A stretch of 51,777 nt of DNA from Thermomicrobiaceae bacterium (GTDB lineage Bacteria > Chloroflexota > Chloroflexia > Thermomicrobiales > Thermomicrobiaceae): assembly GCA_014874455.1 (NCBI GenBank), contig JADBJL010000086.1, positions 4,234 through 56,010 on the forward strand. The letters run 5' to 3'. This document shows, piece by piece, positions 41,558 through 50,910 of the stretch. Each line of letters opens with the position of its first letter. The stretch's first letter is position 1. The notes below the pieces were generated by a model. The model did not search any database and had not been told where the DNA came from. It worked only from the letters and a program-made list of their open reading frames with translations. A program made the translations under genes and the position numbers.

Positions 41558-41907
41558 CGGTCACCTCCTCCCGATATGCCCCGAGCCGGCTACTCATCCC
41601 ACGACCGCGCTTATCATCGCACATCCCCGGTGCGAGCCCGTGACGCTCAGCGCTGCACGAGGCTGCAGGAGGCCACACACAGCCCTATCTCGAGCGTGGG
41701 AGGATGATCGCGCCGTACTTCTCTCCCTTGCTCCCGGTCTCTCTCCCACGCGGCCGATTGCGAACGCTCCCCAGCACACGCGTAGGGGCGAATGATGATT
41801 CGCTCCTACAATAAGATTGGTCTTGATTCAATGGTTGACGCCCGGAGGGCCCCGGGTGAAGATCGGGCCGAGGACAGCGACACCAGCGAACTGGGAAGGG
41901 GAACGCT
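41558..41907. other. divergent intergenic region with repeat
   Basis: A 350-nt gap between CapA (minus) and the HcnA-like gene (plus). It contains the palindromic repeat at 41781-41810, a TTGATTCAA palindrome and a CCCGG/CCGGG inverted repeat near 41841-41857. A TTGACG near the latter could be a weak -35. I see no gene. Confidence 0.5.
41781..41810. repeat. 30-nt palindromic repeat, copy 2
   Basis: The left arm CGTAGGGGCGAAT and the right arm ATTCGCTCCTACA pair at 11 of 13 positions around a 4-nt centre. Reverse-complemented, it matches 34099-34128 at 24 of 30 positions. Confidence 0.6.
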
Positions 41908-42261
41908 GTGGACGAGGCGCCCTCGAACGGGGCCGGCGATCTCAGGGTGTGGCACCATCCGGTGCTCGGGGAGCTGCAGGAGGCCCGGCCCGTCCAGATC
42001 ACGGTCGATGGGCAGCCGCTGGTGGCGCGCGAGGGCGAGGTCATCGCCGCCGCGCTGCTGGCGCACGGCATCCTGGTCTGCCGGGCGATGCCCCGGGGCC
42101 GCGAGCCGCGCGGGGTCTTCTGCGCGCTGGGCCGCTGCAGCGACTGCCTGATAACCGTCGACGGCGAGCCGAACGTCCGCGCCTGCCTGACGCCGGTGCG
42201 CGAGGGGCAGGTCATCTGGACACAGGCAGGGCTCGGTAGGTGGGAAGGGCCGGCCGGATGA
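41908..42261 (+). CDS. 2Fe-2S protein, HcnA-like subunit of an amino-acid/opine dehydrogenase
   Basis: A 117-aa protein of the Fer2_4 type that forms the small subunit of HcnABC, opine oxidase or D-hydroxyproline dehydrogenase. The cluster cysteines are in [12 protein letters not shown] with the fourth in NVRAC. The GTG at 41908 follows GGAAGGGGAA. It overlaps the next gene by 4 nt (ATGA). No gene for the third, catalytic DAO-type subunit (HcnC) is adjacent. Confidence 0.85.
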   Translation: MDEAPSNGAGDLRVWHHPVLGELQEARPVQITVDGQPLVAREGEVIAAALLAHGILVCRAMPRGREPRGVFCALGRCSDCLITVDGEPNVRACLTPVREGQVIWTQAGLGRWEGPAG

Positions 42262-43547
42262 AGACGACCGGAATCGTGGTGATCGGCGCCGGGCCAGCCG
42301 GTATCGCCGCGGCGCTGGCCGCGGCCGAGGTGGGCACCAGCGTCACGGTGATCGACGAGCACCCGGCCGTTGGCGGGCAGCTCCGCTGGCGGATCGCGCC
42401 GCTGCGCGGCCTGGACGAGGCGCTCGACGGGCTGCCCGCTTGCCGGGCCGCGGAGACCTTGCACGAGCGGCTCGCCGCGAGCGGCGTATCCGTCCTCGCT
42501 GGCGCGGTGGCCTGGGGGCTCTTCGAGGACGGCAGCCTGGCGGTGGCCGCGCCGGACGGTGGCTTCCGCCTCCAGGCCGAGAAGATCGTAGTCGCGACCG
42601 GCTCGGTCGACCTCGTCCTGCCGTTCGCGGGCTGGACGCTGCCGGGGGTGCTGACGGCCCGGGCCGCGCAGATCATGCTCCACCTTCACCGCGTGCTCCC
42701 CGGCCGCCGGGTCGCCGTCATCGGGGAGGGGCTGGATGCCGCCGAGCTCGCCAGCGACCTGGAGATGGCCGGGGCCGAGGTCGTCCTCCGGGCGGCCGAC
42801 CCGGCACAGGTGGTGGCGAGCGGCGAGGGCCGGGTGGAGCGGGTGAGCGCGAACGGTGAGCGGCGCGAGGCCGACGCGGTCGTGATCGCGCTCGGGCGCC
42901 AGCCGGATCCCGAACTGGCGCTGCAAGCGCAGGTGGAGTTCGGCTATAGCGTCCGGCTTGGCTGCCACCTCCCGCTGCGGAGCGAGCTGCTGGAGACGTC
43001 TCGGCCTGGCCTCTACGTGGCCGGCGAGGCGGCCGGAGCCGTTGACCTGGCCGAGTCGTTCGCCGAGGGCCGGCTGGCCGGGCTGGCAGCGGCCGGCGCC
43101 ACGCCAGAGCGGATCGCCACGGCTCAAGAGGCGCTCGCGCGAGCCCGCTCGCCGGAGCGATCGGCCGAGGTGGATCGAATGCGACCGGGGTCGCTAGGCG
43201 AGGCTCGGCCAGAGACCGGCACGGGCGCGCCCTGGACATCGTGGGCAGAGGCTGCCGCGGGGGGTGGACAGGACGACACGCTCGCGCGGGTCGCGCTCTG
43301 CCGCTGCGAGCAGGTGACGGTCGGCGAGGTACGGCAGGCGATCGAGGAAGGGGCGCTGACGATCAACGACATCAAGCGTCGCACGCGCGCGGGCATGGGG
43401 CTGTGCCAGGGGATCTTCTGCACCCGCGCGATGGCGCTGCTGCTCCACGCGAGCCGTGGTATACCGCTCTCCGAGATCGCGCCGATGACCGAACGCCCAC
43501 CGACCCGGCCGATCCCGCTCGCCAGCCTGGTCGAGATCGAGGAGTGA
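42258..43547 (+). CDS. FAD-dependent oxidoreductase, HcnB-like subunit
   Basis: A 429-aa flavoprotein. It has an N-terminal FAD site ([18 protein letters not shown]), a second Rossmann site ([18 protein letters not shown], about residues 155-172) and a C-terminal BFD-like 2Fe-2S domain ([13 protein letters not shown] and [10 protein letters not shown], about 350-395). This is the typical order of HcnB and NoxA proteins. Electrons from an amine or opine substrate would pass through it to the 2Fe-2S subunit. A short linker near residues 300-330 is low in complexity. The usual catalytic partner is not encoded next to it. Confidence 0.85.
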   Translation: MKTTGIVVIGAGPAGIAAALAAAEVGTSVTVIDEHPAVGGQLRWRIAPLRGLDEALDGLPACRAAETLHERLAASGVSVLAGAVAWGLFEDGSLAVAAPDGGFRLQAEKIVVATGSVDLVLPFAGWTLPGVLTARAAQIMLHLHRVLPGRRVAVIGEGLDAAELASDLEMAGAEVVLRAADPAQVVASGEGRVERVSANGERREADAVVIALGRQPDPELALQAQVEFGYSVRLGCHLPLRSELLETSRPGLYVAGEAAGAVDLAESFAEGRLAGLAAAGATPERIATAQEALARARSPERSAEVDRMRPGSLGEARPETGTGAPWTSWAEAAAGGGQDDTLARVALCRCEQVTVGEVRQAIEEGALTINDIKRRTRAGMGLCQGIFCTRAMALLLHASRGIPLSEIAPMTERPPTRPIPLASLVEIEE

Positions 43548-43552
43548 GCGCG

Positions 43553-44623
43553 ATGAGCGTGGACTACCCGCTCGTGCTCGAGCCCCGCTACGACGAGCGG
43601 CCCTGGGGCGGGCGCCGGCTGGCGACGCGGCTGGGCAAGCGACTTCCCGATGCGCCTCGCATCGGGGAGTCCTGGGAGACGACAGGGGTGGCGCGAGTCG
43701 TCAATGGCCCGCTGGCTGGCGCGACGCTCCAGGAGCTCGTCGAGCGCGACCCGGCTGGCCTGCTGGGCGAGCGCGGCCGGGCCGCCAGCCGGCCGTTCAA
43801 CGACTTCCCGCTGCTGGCCAAGTTCATCGACGCCGAGGAGACCCTGTCGGTGCAGGTCCACCCCGACGACGAGGGAGCCGCGCCGCTGGGCCAGCGCGGC
43901 AAGACCGAGGCCTGGCACATCCTGGACGCAACCGCGGAAGGCTTTCTGATCGCCGGGCTCCGGGATCCGGCCACGCCGGAGCAGGTTCGCCAGGCCCTGC
44001 AGCGAGAGCAGATCGGCGACCTGCTCGAGCGGCTGCCGGTCAGCGCTGGCGATACGGTCATCGTCCCGGCCGGGACGGTTCATGCGATCGGCGCCGGTGT
44101 GCTGCTCTACGAGATCCAGGAGACGAGCGACCTGACCTTCCGCCTCTACGACTGGGGACGGCGCGACCAGCAGGGTCGTCCCCGCCAGCTCCACGTCGAG
44201 GAGGCGCTCGCCGCCCTGCGGCCCGACCGGCACGCCCGGCGCACCCGCCCGCTGGAGCTGGGCGCGGGCTGCACCGTCCTGGCCGCCTGCCGCTACTTCC
44301 TGCTGGAGCGCTGGAGCGTACAGGGCGCCGCCCGGCACGCGCGGCCGGCGGGGCAGACGTTCTATATCCTGAGCTGTATCCAGGGGGAGGCCCGGGTGAC
44401 GGCAGGATCGGGCCAGGCCGACATCAGCGCCGGGCAGACAGCCCTGCTCCCGGCCAGGGTGGAGAGCGTGACGCTCGAGGGTACGGCGACATTTCTGGCT
44501 AGCAGCGTGCCTGACCTCGAGCGCGACCTCGTCGCTCCGCTCCTGGCGAGAGGCTACGACGCCGAAGCTATCGCCCAGCTCGCTGGAGACACCCGCGACC
44601 TTCACCGGTTCCTGGGCCTGTGA
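43553..44623 (+). CDS. manA: class I mannose-6-phosphate isomerase
   Basis: A 356-aa cupin enzyme that interconverts fructose 6-phosphate and mannose 6-phosphate. The metal-binding set is visible: SVQVHPDD with its Gln and His, KTEAWHIL with its Glu, and PAGTVHAIG with its His. YEIQETSDLTFRLYDWGR is typical of the class. The ATG at 43553 with GAGGAGTGAGC upstream is preferred; longer upstream frames run through the preceding gene. It is 5 nt after the HcnB-like gene, so they probably share a transcript, although no functional link is apparent. Confidence 0.9.
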   Translation: MSVDYPLVLEPRYDERPWGGRRLATRLGKRLPDAPRIGESWETTGVARVVNGPLAGATLQELVERDPAGLLGERGRAASRPFNDFPLLAKFIDAEETLSVQVHPDDEGAAPLGQRGKTEAWHILDATAEGFLIAGLRDPATPEQVRQALQREQIGDLLERLPVSAGDTVIVPAGTVHAIGAGVLLYEIQETSDLTFRLYDWGRRDQQGRPRQLHVEEALAALRPDRHARRTRPLELGAGCTVLAACRYFLLERWSVQGAARHARPAGQTFYILSCIQGEARVTAGSGQADISAGQTALLPARVESVTLEGTATFLASSVPDLERDLVAPLLARGYDAEAIAQLAGDTRDLHRFLGL

Positions 44624-44662
44624 GGCAGCCACAGACGGCTCTCCACGGGAAGGACGCCAGCC

Positions 44663-44959
44663 ATGCGCTATCTGGCCGAGACCCGGCTTCCAGCCGACCA
44701 GGTCTTGGAGCGGACCGAGCGAGCCTTCGGGCCCCAGAGCTCGCTCGGCCTCACCAGCTCGGAGGGCATGCCGAACCGGCGCGCCTTCCTCGGCGGAGGC
44801 GGGCATATCGTGGTGACGACGCGGCGGGAAGGCGGCCGTACCCGTGTCACGATCGAGACGCGCGAGTACGACCGCGAGGTCCGCCAGTTCCTGGAGGAGC
44901 TGCCCGGGCCACCGGGCTGGCTCGATCGCCTGCGCGCCCGGCTCCGCCGGGCCCGTTAA
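44663..44959 (+). CDS. hypothetical protein, 98 aa
   Basis: A small basic soluble protein with no domain I recognise. It has a beta-rich middle (GGGHIVVTTRREGGRTRVTIET) and an Arg-rich C-terminal helix (LRARLRRAR). The ATG at 44663 follows GGGAAGGACG. It lies 39 nt after manA in the same direction and is probably part of that operon. Confidence 0.6.
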   Translation: MRYLAETRLPADQVLERTERAFGPQSSLGLTSSEGMPNRRAFLGGGGHIVVTTRREGGRTRVTIETREYDREVRQFLEELPGPPGWLDRLRARLRRAR

Positions 44960-44969
44960 GCCCGCCCGG

Positions 44970-45794
44970 CTAGGCCAGCGGTGCCCACCAACCCCGACGA
45001 GCGACCGGGCTGCTCTCGATCGTGACCGAAAGCGAGCGCAGGTTACGGCCAGGCCACTCAGCCACCACCAGTATCCCTTGCCAGTCTCCGTCCCCGGCCA
45101 CCCGCCAGGCACTACAGACCACCGGCCCCGCGCCGCTCGCCGCTAGTCGCTCCCAGCCATGGCGTTCGAGCTGCCCGGCGAGGTGCGCCTCCAGCTCGGC
45201 CGCGCCCAGCTCCGTCTCGGCCAGGGCATGCGAGGACCAGTGATAATCCGAGCCCCCGCCACCCCCCGGATAGAGCCGCACCCCCGGCGGCAGCGTCAAA
45301 GGCGGAAGCCGCCCCCCGGCGTCCGAGACATACGGGGCAGGCTCTGCAGCCCCCGAGCAGGGCCCGGCTGTCGACAGATCGATGTGAATGCGAACACCGG
45401 TTCGGTTCCCCGATTGCGGTTGCGCCGTGACGGACAACCAGGAGTCGCGCTCGCCCCGGCAGAACGTCTCCGAGGCGAGCATGATGCCCGGCACGAAGCC
45501 GCCTGGCTGCTGCATACGGGGAAGCGGGTTCCAGCCCCGGGCGGGCAACTCGCGGCGGTAGAAATCGAGCGTGGCCTCGGGCGAGAGCTCGACATCCAGG
45601 ATCACGACCGCCTGGCACAGCCTGCCATCGGAGCGGTAGGCCGCGCTGCCCAGCAGCCGCGCGCCGGGTGGCAGCGGCAGCTCGAGTGGCAACTCGCTGG
45701 GCACCTGTCCGGGCAGCAGCTCCACGTCGAGTGGCCGCAAGTCCGGCCCCAGGTGGCTCAGCAACCGCACGGCAAGGGCCTCCAGCGAACCCAT
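44970..45794 (-). CDS. hypothetical protein with a tandem domain duplication
   Basis: A 274-aa protein of unknown family made of two related halves. Each half has an LPPGxRL strand (about residues 41 and 167), a beta strand, a helix ending in a GW-x-x-L turn (LPARGWNPL and LERHGWERL) and a closing beta segment that starts at a Trp and ends in an RIHID- or SVTIE-like strand. No signal peptide is visible. GGAGGTGG precedes the ATG. A secretion or stress role cannot be read from the sequence. Confidence 0.65.
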   Translation of the reverse strand: MGSLEALAVRLLSHLGPDLRPLDVELLPGQVPSELPLELPLPPGARLLGSAAYRSDGRLCQAVVILDVELSPEATLDFYRRELPARGWNPLPRMQQPGGFVPGIMLASETFCRGERDSWLSVTAQPQSGNRTGVRIHIDLSTAGPCSGAAEPAPYVSDAGGRLPPLTLPPGVRLYPGGGGGSDYHWSSHALAETELGAAELEAHLAGQLERHGWERLAASGAGPVVCSAWRVAGDGDWQGILVVAEWPGRNLRSLSVTIESSPVARRGWWAPLA

Positions 45795-45899
45795 GCAACC
45801 ACCTCCGATCGCAGTCGCTCCCCCGCGACGATTCAGGAGCGCGCATACTGAACAGGCGATGTGGGGCAGATGACGCGCCGGCCTCCGAGTATACCGGGC

Positions 45900-47636
45900 T
45901 CAACCGGTTGATTCGCGCGGGGCTGCTGGCCCCCCCGCCGCGCGCACCAGATCCCGAACTGCGCTCGCACTGTCCTGCCCCAGCGCCTGCTCGGCCAGCG
46001 AGCGCGCCTCGGTCAGCGTCCAGCGCCGGATCGCGGCCTTGACGGCTGGGATGGCGACCGGTGCCATGCTCAGCTCGTCTACGCCCAGGCCCACCAGGAG
46101 CGGCGCGGCCAGCGGCTCGCCGGCCAGCTCGCCGCAGACGCCGACCCAGCGGCCGGCCGCGTGCCCGGCTTCGACCACCATCCGCATCAGCCGCAGCACC
46201 GCCGGGTGGAAGGCATCTGCCAGCTCCGCCACCGCCGGGTTGGTACGGTCGGCCGCCAGCGTGTACTGTGCCAGGTCGTTCGTCCCGATGCTGAAGAAGT
46301 CGACCCAGGGCGCGAAGCGGTCGGCCAGCACGGCGGCTGAGGGGATCTCGACCATCATGCCCGCCTGCAGGTCGCGGGGAAGCTCGGCACCCGCGGCCTC
46401 GAGCTCTCGCTTGACCTCCTCGAAGACCTGCCGCAGCCAGCGGATCTCCTCGACGGTGGCGACCATCGGGAACATCACCCGCACGGCAGGGTAGCCGGTG
46501 CGCAGGATGGCCCGGAGCTGGATCCGCAGCAGCTCGGGGTGGCGGCGCGCCAGCCGGATCGCGCGCACGCCAAGGAAGGGGTTGGGCTGCGGCTCGAGCG
46601 GGAGGTAGGGCAGCGGCTTGTCGCCACCGGCGTCGAACGTCCGCACCACGACCGGCCGACCCTCCAGCGCCTCGAGCAGCGGGCGGTAGGCGGCCAGTTG
46701 CTCCTCCTCGTCCGGCGCGGTAGCGCGATCCAGGTAGAGGAACTCGGTGCGCAGCAGCCCCACCCCCTCGGCGCCCAAGCGTACCGCCGCCCGAGCGTCT
46801 TCCAGGCTCCCGACGTTGGCCGCGATCTCGACCCGGTGGCCATCGCGCGTGACCGCTGGCTCGGCCGCAGCCTCCCCGGCAGCCATCCGCTCGGCCAGCC
46901 AGACCTGGCGCCGGATCTGCGCGCCGGCCCGTTCTTCAATGGAGGGGGAGACGATGAGATCGCCGGTATCGCCATCGACGACCAGTATGGTGCCCTCCGC
47001 CACCCCTCCCAGCGCGGCCCCGACGCCGACGACCGCCGGGATGCCCAGCCGCCGGGCCAGGATCGCTGCGTGCGAGGTAGGCCCACCGCCGCTCGTCACC
47101 AGCGCCAGCACGCGAGCCTGGTCGAGCGTGGCTGTGTCCGACGGCGTGAGATCCTCGGCCAGCACCACAACCTGCTGCTCGGGTAACTCGAGCGTTTCGG
47201 AGACGCCGAGCAGCCGCCGGAGTACCCGCCGACCGACGTCCTCGACGTCGGCGGCCCGGGCCTGGAAGTAAGGATCAGGAAGCGCCCGCAACTGGGCGGC
47301 CACGGCCTCGATCCCCTCTTCCCAGGCAGCCTCGGCCGAGGCGCCACCCTCGATCGCCTCCTCCACCCGGGCCAGCAGATCCGGATCGTCGAGCATCAGC
47401 CGCTGAGCCTCGAAGATAGCCAGCTCTTCCGGACGCAGCCGACCTCGCCGGGCTGCGATCAGCGCGTCCAGCTCGGCCGCCGAGTCCTCGCGTGCCTGCC
47501 GCAGGCGTGCCCGCTCCACCTCGGGGCTCTCGCCGTGGTGCCGGGTGATGCGAAGTTCGCCGCGCCGGTACCACCAGGCCGGCCCGACGGCCACCCCAGG
47601 GGATGCCGGGAGACCGCGCACGCGCTGCCCACCCAC
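45900..47636 (-). CDS. ptsI: PEP-protein phosphotransferase (PTS enzyme I)
   Basis: A 578-aa enzyme I, which takes phosphate from PEP and passes it to HPr. The phospho-His is His189 in TSGGGPTSHAAIL, and the PEP barrel has the signature FFSIGTNDLAQYTLAADR and the active-site CGELAG. The N-terminal HPr-binding domain (about residues 30-145) is present. Length and order are typical. The GTG start lies 3 nt after the HPr stop. With HPr and DhaM it forms a phosphorelay for dihydroxyacetone. Confidence 0.95.
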   Translation of the reverse strand: MGGQRVRGLPASPGVAVGPAWWYRRGELRITRHHGESPEVERARLRQAREDSAAELDALIAARRGRLRPEELAIFEAQRLMLDDPDLLARVEEAIEGGASAEAAWEEGIEAVAAQLRALPDPYFQARAADVEDVGRRVLRRLLGVSETLELPEQQVVVLAEDLTPSDTATLDQARVLALVTSGGGPTSHAAILARRLGIPAVVGVGAALGGVAEGTILVVDGDTGDLIVSPSIEERAGAQIRRQVWLAERMAAGEAAAEPAVTRDGHRVEIAANVGSLEDARAAVRLGAEGVGLLRTEFLYLDRATAPDEEEQLAAYRPLLEALEGRPVVVRTFDAGGDKPLPYLPLEPQPNPFLGVRAIRLARRHPELLRIQLRAILRTGYPAVRVMFPMVATVEEIRWLRQVFEEVKRELEAAGAELPRDLQAGMMVEIPSAAVLADRFAPWVDFFSIGTNDLAQYTLAADRTNPAVAELADAFHPAVLRLMRMVVEAGHAAGRWVGVCGELAGEPLAAPLLVGLGVDELSMAPVAIPAVKAAIRRWTLTEARSLAEQALGQDSASAVRDLVRAAGGPAAPRESTG

Positions 47637-47639
47637 CGG

Positions 47640-47921
47640 CTACTCCTCCCCGAACCGCGACTCGATCAGCTCCTTCAAGGCGGCGATCGCCTCGGACTCG
47701 TCCGGCCCTTCGGCCACCAGCTCGAGCTCGTGCCCCTGCTCCGCCCCGAGCGTCAGGACGCTGAGGATGGCCTTGGCGTTGACGGGGGGAGTGCCGCGGG
47801 TGAGCGAGCGCACGCTGACGTTCGACCGGAAGCGGGCCGCAGTCTGGACGAAGATCGCCGCCGGGCGCGCGTGCAACCCTACCCGGTTCGTCAGGGTCAC
47901 CATCACCTTCTGCATCTCCAC
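47640..47921 (-). CDS. ptsH: HPr phosphocarrier protein
   Basis: A 93-aa HPr with the phospho-acceptor His17 in NRVGLHARPA (His15 when started at the ATG 47915). The usual regulatory Ser46 position in the strand VNAKAILSVLTLG is replaced by Ala, so HPr kinase/phosphorylase control is not expected. No such kinase is encoded nearby. The GTG at 47921 and the ATG at 47915 are both plausible starts, with GGGGAGAG upstream. It passes phosphate from enzyme I to DhaM. Confidence 0.93.
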   Translation of the reverse strand: MEMQKVMVTLTNRVGLHARPAAIFVQTAARFRSNVSVRSLTRGTPPVNAKAILSVLTLGAEQGHELELVAEGPDESEAIAALKELIESRFGEE

Positions 47922-48041
47922 GCTCTCTCCCCGAGCAACCTCGCACCGATCCTACCCGCCCCTGACCGGCCCAGGGATTACCCGGCCGGAGCGCTCGAGC
48001 GGGTCACCATCGCCACCTGATCGTAGCCTGAGCTGGCCCTT

Positions 48042-48440
48042 CTAGGTAACCTTGGGCATCCTCGCCGCCTCGACCGCCGACGCCTCGATCTCGTCCACAT
48101 CCTTGCCGATCGAGGCCTCCACCGCCGCGACCACTGCGCCTTCGACCAGCGGCGCCTGGCTCAGCCGCACGCGCGGGCGCTGCTCCTCCGGCAACAGGTC
48201 GATCGCCATGCGCGCGCTGAGCACGGCGCTGCCCAGATCCATCAGCACCAGCACCTGCTCGCTGCTCACCAACGCCGCCTCCAGCGCCTCGCGGATCCGC
48301 TCGGCGTTGGTACCGAGGATGTCGTCGTCCACGCCGCCGGCCGCAAAGATCGGCACCCGCCCCTGGGTCATCTGGGCAGCCAGCTCGCGCACGCCCTCGG
48401 CCAGCTTGGCGCTGTGCGCCACGATGACCAGTCCGACCAT
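48042..48440 (-). CDS. dhaM: PTS-dependent dihydroxyacetone kinase phosphotransferase subunit DhaM
   Basis: A 132-aa EIIA-Man-like protein that phosphorylates the ADP bound to DhaL. The phospho-His is His9 in VIVAHSAKLAEG. LVLMDLGSAVLSARMAI is also typical. It is the single-domain form, as in Gram-positive types, and lacks the fused HPr and enzyme I parts seen in Escherichia coli DhaM. The start at 48440 is preferred, with GGAGAG upstream; 48443 is adjacent. Confidence 0.9.
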   Translation of the reverse strand: MVGLVIVAHSAKLAEGVRELAAQMTQGRVPIFAAGGVDDDILGTNAERIREALEAALVSSEQVLVLMDLGSAVLSARMAIDLLPEEQRPRVRLSQAPLVEGAVVAAVEASIGKDVDEIEASAVEAARMPKVT

Positions 48441-48586
48441 CATCTCTCCATCCTCGCAGGCGCTGACCACTGTCCCGATGCTTACACGCTCCCGAGGTCT
48501 CGACTTCCGCCACCGTACCATCCACGGCGGAAGAGCGTGACGCAGCTCACCCGTCACGCCAGCCCGTCACCACGATGCCGGCCAGC

Positions 48587-49255
48587 TCACCGCGGCGGAG
48601 CACAGGCCGGGCAGCGCTCGACCTCGTGCACTCGCTCCAGCGTCGTCGCCTCGATCCGATCCGGCTCTCCCTCGCGGAAGCCGACCGCGCCGCAGCGACA
48701 GGCATACCACCCGATCTCGACCGCCTCGAAGGGCCGGCCCGCCGAGAGATCCATTGCCTCAACCCCGAGATGCCAGCGGGCATTGGTGAAGAGCCGGCGG
48801 CATCCGGCTCCTCTGAGCTTGGCGACGTAGTGGCCGAAGCGCGAGCAGTGCCGCATCAGCAGCACGGCGCTCTCGACGGGCGGGAAGGGCCAGTCACTGG
48901 CGTCGGCCAGCACGACCAAGAGTCGTCCGCCGAGTAACGAGAGTGGCCGGCCCCAGCGCAGCCGCCGTTGACTCTCTCCGAGCTGCTCGAGTCCGAGCTC
49001 GAGCACGTCGGCCCGCCGCTCGACCGCCACCACGCTGGCCCCGCGCTCGGCTAGCCGGATGGCGAGCCGCAGGTCACCGGCGCCGATATCGAGCACCCGC
49101 TCGCCGGGCTGCACACGCTCCACTACCCAGGCGTACGTCTCTTCGTCGTAGGGCGCCCAGGCAGCTTCCCAGTCTAGCTCGGTACCCCAGACGCGAGCCG
49201 CGGCGGCCGACTCCAGGCCGTGCGAAGACGCACCGCTAGTACTCCACCCAACCAA
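48587..49255 (-). CDS. SAM-dependent methyltransferase-like protein with a Cys-rich tail
   Basis: A 222-aa protein with motif [20 protein letters not shown] (about residues 54-72) and an acidic end to the second strand ([12 protein letters not shown]). The C-terminus has CRCG and CPAC, a probable zinc ribbon. The frame begins with TTG at 49255, inside the end of glpK (20-nt overlap), and no clear ribosome binding site is visible, so translation is probably coupled. Its substrate and its relation to glycerol metabolism are unknown. Confidence 0.65.
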   Translation of the reverse strand: MVGWSTSGASSHGLESAAAARVWGTELDWEAAWAPYDEETYAWVVERVQPGERVLDIGAGDLRLAIRLAERGASVVAVERRADVLELGLEQLGESQRRLRWGRPLSLLGGRLLVVLADASDWPFPPVESAVLLMRHCSRFGHYVAKLRGAGCRRLFTNARWHLGVEAMDLSAGRPFEAVEIGWYACRCGAVGFREGEPDRIEATTLERVHEVERCPACAPPR

Positions 49256-50753
49256 AGCTGCGCTCGACCGCTTTCTTCCATCCGGCGTAGAGCTTCTCGC
49301 GCTGGGCGTCGTCCATCTGGGGTTGCCAGCGCTTGTCCTCCTTCCAGTACTGCCGGATCTGCTCCGGGCTGCTCCAGTAGCCCACTGCCAGCCCGGCAGC
49401 GTAGGCTGCGCCGAGCGACGTCGTCTCGGCGATCACTGGCCGTACGGTCGGCACGTTGAGGATATCCGCCTGGAACTGCATCAGCAGCTCGTTGTAGACC
49501 ATGCCGCCGTCCACCCGCAGCTCGGCGAGCCGGATGCCGGAGTCCGCCTCCATCGCGTCGACGACGTCGCGCGTCTGGTAGGCGGTCGCCTCCAGCGCCG
49601 CACGCGCGAGGTGGCCCTTGTTGATGAAGCGGGTCAGCCCAACGATGACGCCACGGGCGTCCAGCCGCCAGTAGGGGGCGAAGGCGCCGGAGAAGAAGGG
49701 CACGAAGTAGATGCCGCCGTTGTCCTCCACCGTGCGGGCCAGATCCTCGACTTCCGGGGAAGACTGGATCAGGCCGAGGTTGTCGCGCAGCCACTGCACG
49801 AGCGCACCGGTGATGGCGATCGACCCTTCGAGGGCGTAGACGCACGGGCTGTTGCCGAACTGGTAGGCCGCAGTGGTGATCAGCCCGCTCTTCGAGGGGA
49901 CGATCTCGGTTCCGGTGTTCAGCAGCAGGAAGCAGCCGGTACCGTACGTGTTCTTCGCCATGCCGGGCTCCAGACCGTCCTGCCCCACCAGCGCCGCCTG
50001 CTGGTCACCGAGATCCCCGCAGACCGGCACAACGGCGCCCAGCGGGCCGGAGGTCGCCGTCTTGCCATAGAGCTGGGGATCGGACGACGGCCGGATCTGC
50101 GGCAGCATCTGCCGCGGGATACCGTGGATCTTGAGGATCTCGTCGTCCCAGTCGAGGGTGCGCAGGTTCATCAGCATGGTGCGGCTGGCGTTGCTCACGT
50201 CGGTCACGTGGACACCGCCGTCCGGCCCGCCGGTCAACCACCAGATCTCCCAGGTGTCGATGTTGCCGAAGAGCGCTTCGCCGCGCTCGGCATCCCGGCG
50301 CGCCTCCGGCACGTTCTCCAGGATCCACTGGAGCTTGGGGCCGGAGAAGTAGGTGCTGATCGGCAGGCCGGTACGCTCGCGGTAGAGTTGGGCATAGCCC
50401 TGGCGCTCGAGCTGGGCGCAGATCTGGTCGGTTCGGGTGTCCTGCCAGACGATGGCATTCATGTACGGCTTGCCGGTGCGCTTGTTCCAGACAATGGTCG
50501 TCTCGCGCTGGTTCGTGATCCCGATAGCCGCGATATCGGCGCCGGTCAGGTTGCCCTTGGCGAGCGCGTTGCGAACCACCTCCTGGGTTCGCTCCCAGAT
50601 CTCCATCGGGTCGTGCTCGACCCAGCCCGGCTGCGGATAGATCTGCCGGTGCTCGCGTTGATCGAGCGCGACGACGTTGCTCTCGTGATCGAAGATCATG
50701 GCCCGGGTGCTGGTCGTCCCCTGGTCGATTGCCATGACGTATGGCCCAGCCAC
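49236..50753 (-). CDS. glpK: glycerol kinase
   Basis: A 505-aa FGGY kinase that makes glycerol 3-phosphate. The phosphate-binding [10 protein letters not shown] lies at residues about 7-16, the conserved WQDTRTD near 105, and the GLGDQQAAL-like [13 protein letters not shown] near 270. The stretch between the motifs shows no YHF-type HPr-phosphorylated His, so the PTS probably does not activate it as in Firmicutes. I use the GTG at 50753 with GGGAGAG upstream. It is cotranscribed with dhaK, dhaL and dhaM. Confidence 0.95.
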   Translation of the reverse strand: MAGPYVMAIDQGTTSTRAMIFDHESNVVALDQREHRQIYPQPGWVEHDPMEIWERTQEVVRNALAKGNLTGADIAAIGITNQRETTIVWNKRTGKPYMNAIVWQDTRTDQICAQLERQGYAQLYRERTGLPISTYFSGPKLQWILENVPEARRDAERGEALFGNIDTWEIWWLTGGPDGGVHVTDVSNASRTMLMNLRTLDWDDEILKIHGIPRQMLPQIRPSSDPQLYGKTATSGPLGAVVPVCGDLGDQQAALVGQDGLEPGMAKNTYGTGCFLLLNTGTEIVPSKSGLITTAAYQFGNSPCVYALEGSIAITGALVQWLRDNLGLIQSSPEVEDLARTVEDNGGIYFVPFFSGAFAPYWRLDARGVIVGLTRFINKGHLARAALEATAYQTRDVVDAMEADSGIRLAELRVDGGMVYNELLMQFQADILNVPTVRPVIAETTSLGAAYAAGLAVGYWSSPEQIRQYWKEDKRWQPQMDDAQREKLYAGWKKAVERSFGWVEY

Positions 50754-50910
50754 GGTTGCTCTCCCTTCATCGTCTGCTTGCGACGAGGCCAGAAACCTGC
50801 TGTGCTTCGCCCGTGATCCCGGAACGAGTCCTGTCCGTGCCCTCTCTCGCCTCCCAAGCGCTTGCGAGCGCGCCGCCACGCTCTCGGCCGAGCACGAGCA
50901 CGTGCAGCGC

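Noticed and set aside
40755-41678. Long minus-strand frame overlapping the CapA gene
   Set aside because: It is out of frame with the CapA motifs, and the sequence is dominated by Arg, Ala and Gly. The CapA frame is clearly the real one.
43241-43552. N-terminal extension of manA into the preceding gene
   Set aside because: The frame overlaps the HcnB-like gene out of register, and a good ribosome binding site precedes the ATG at 43553, where the PMI homology begins.
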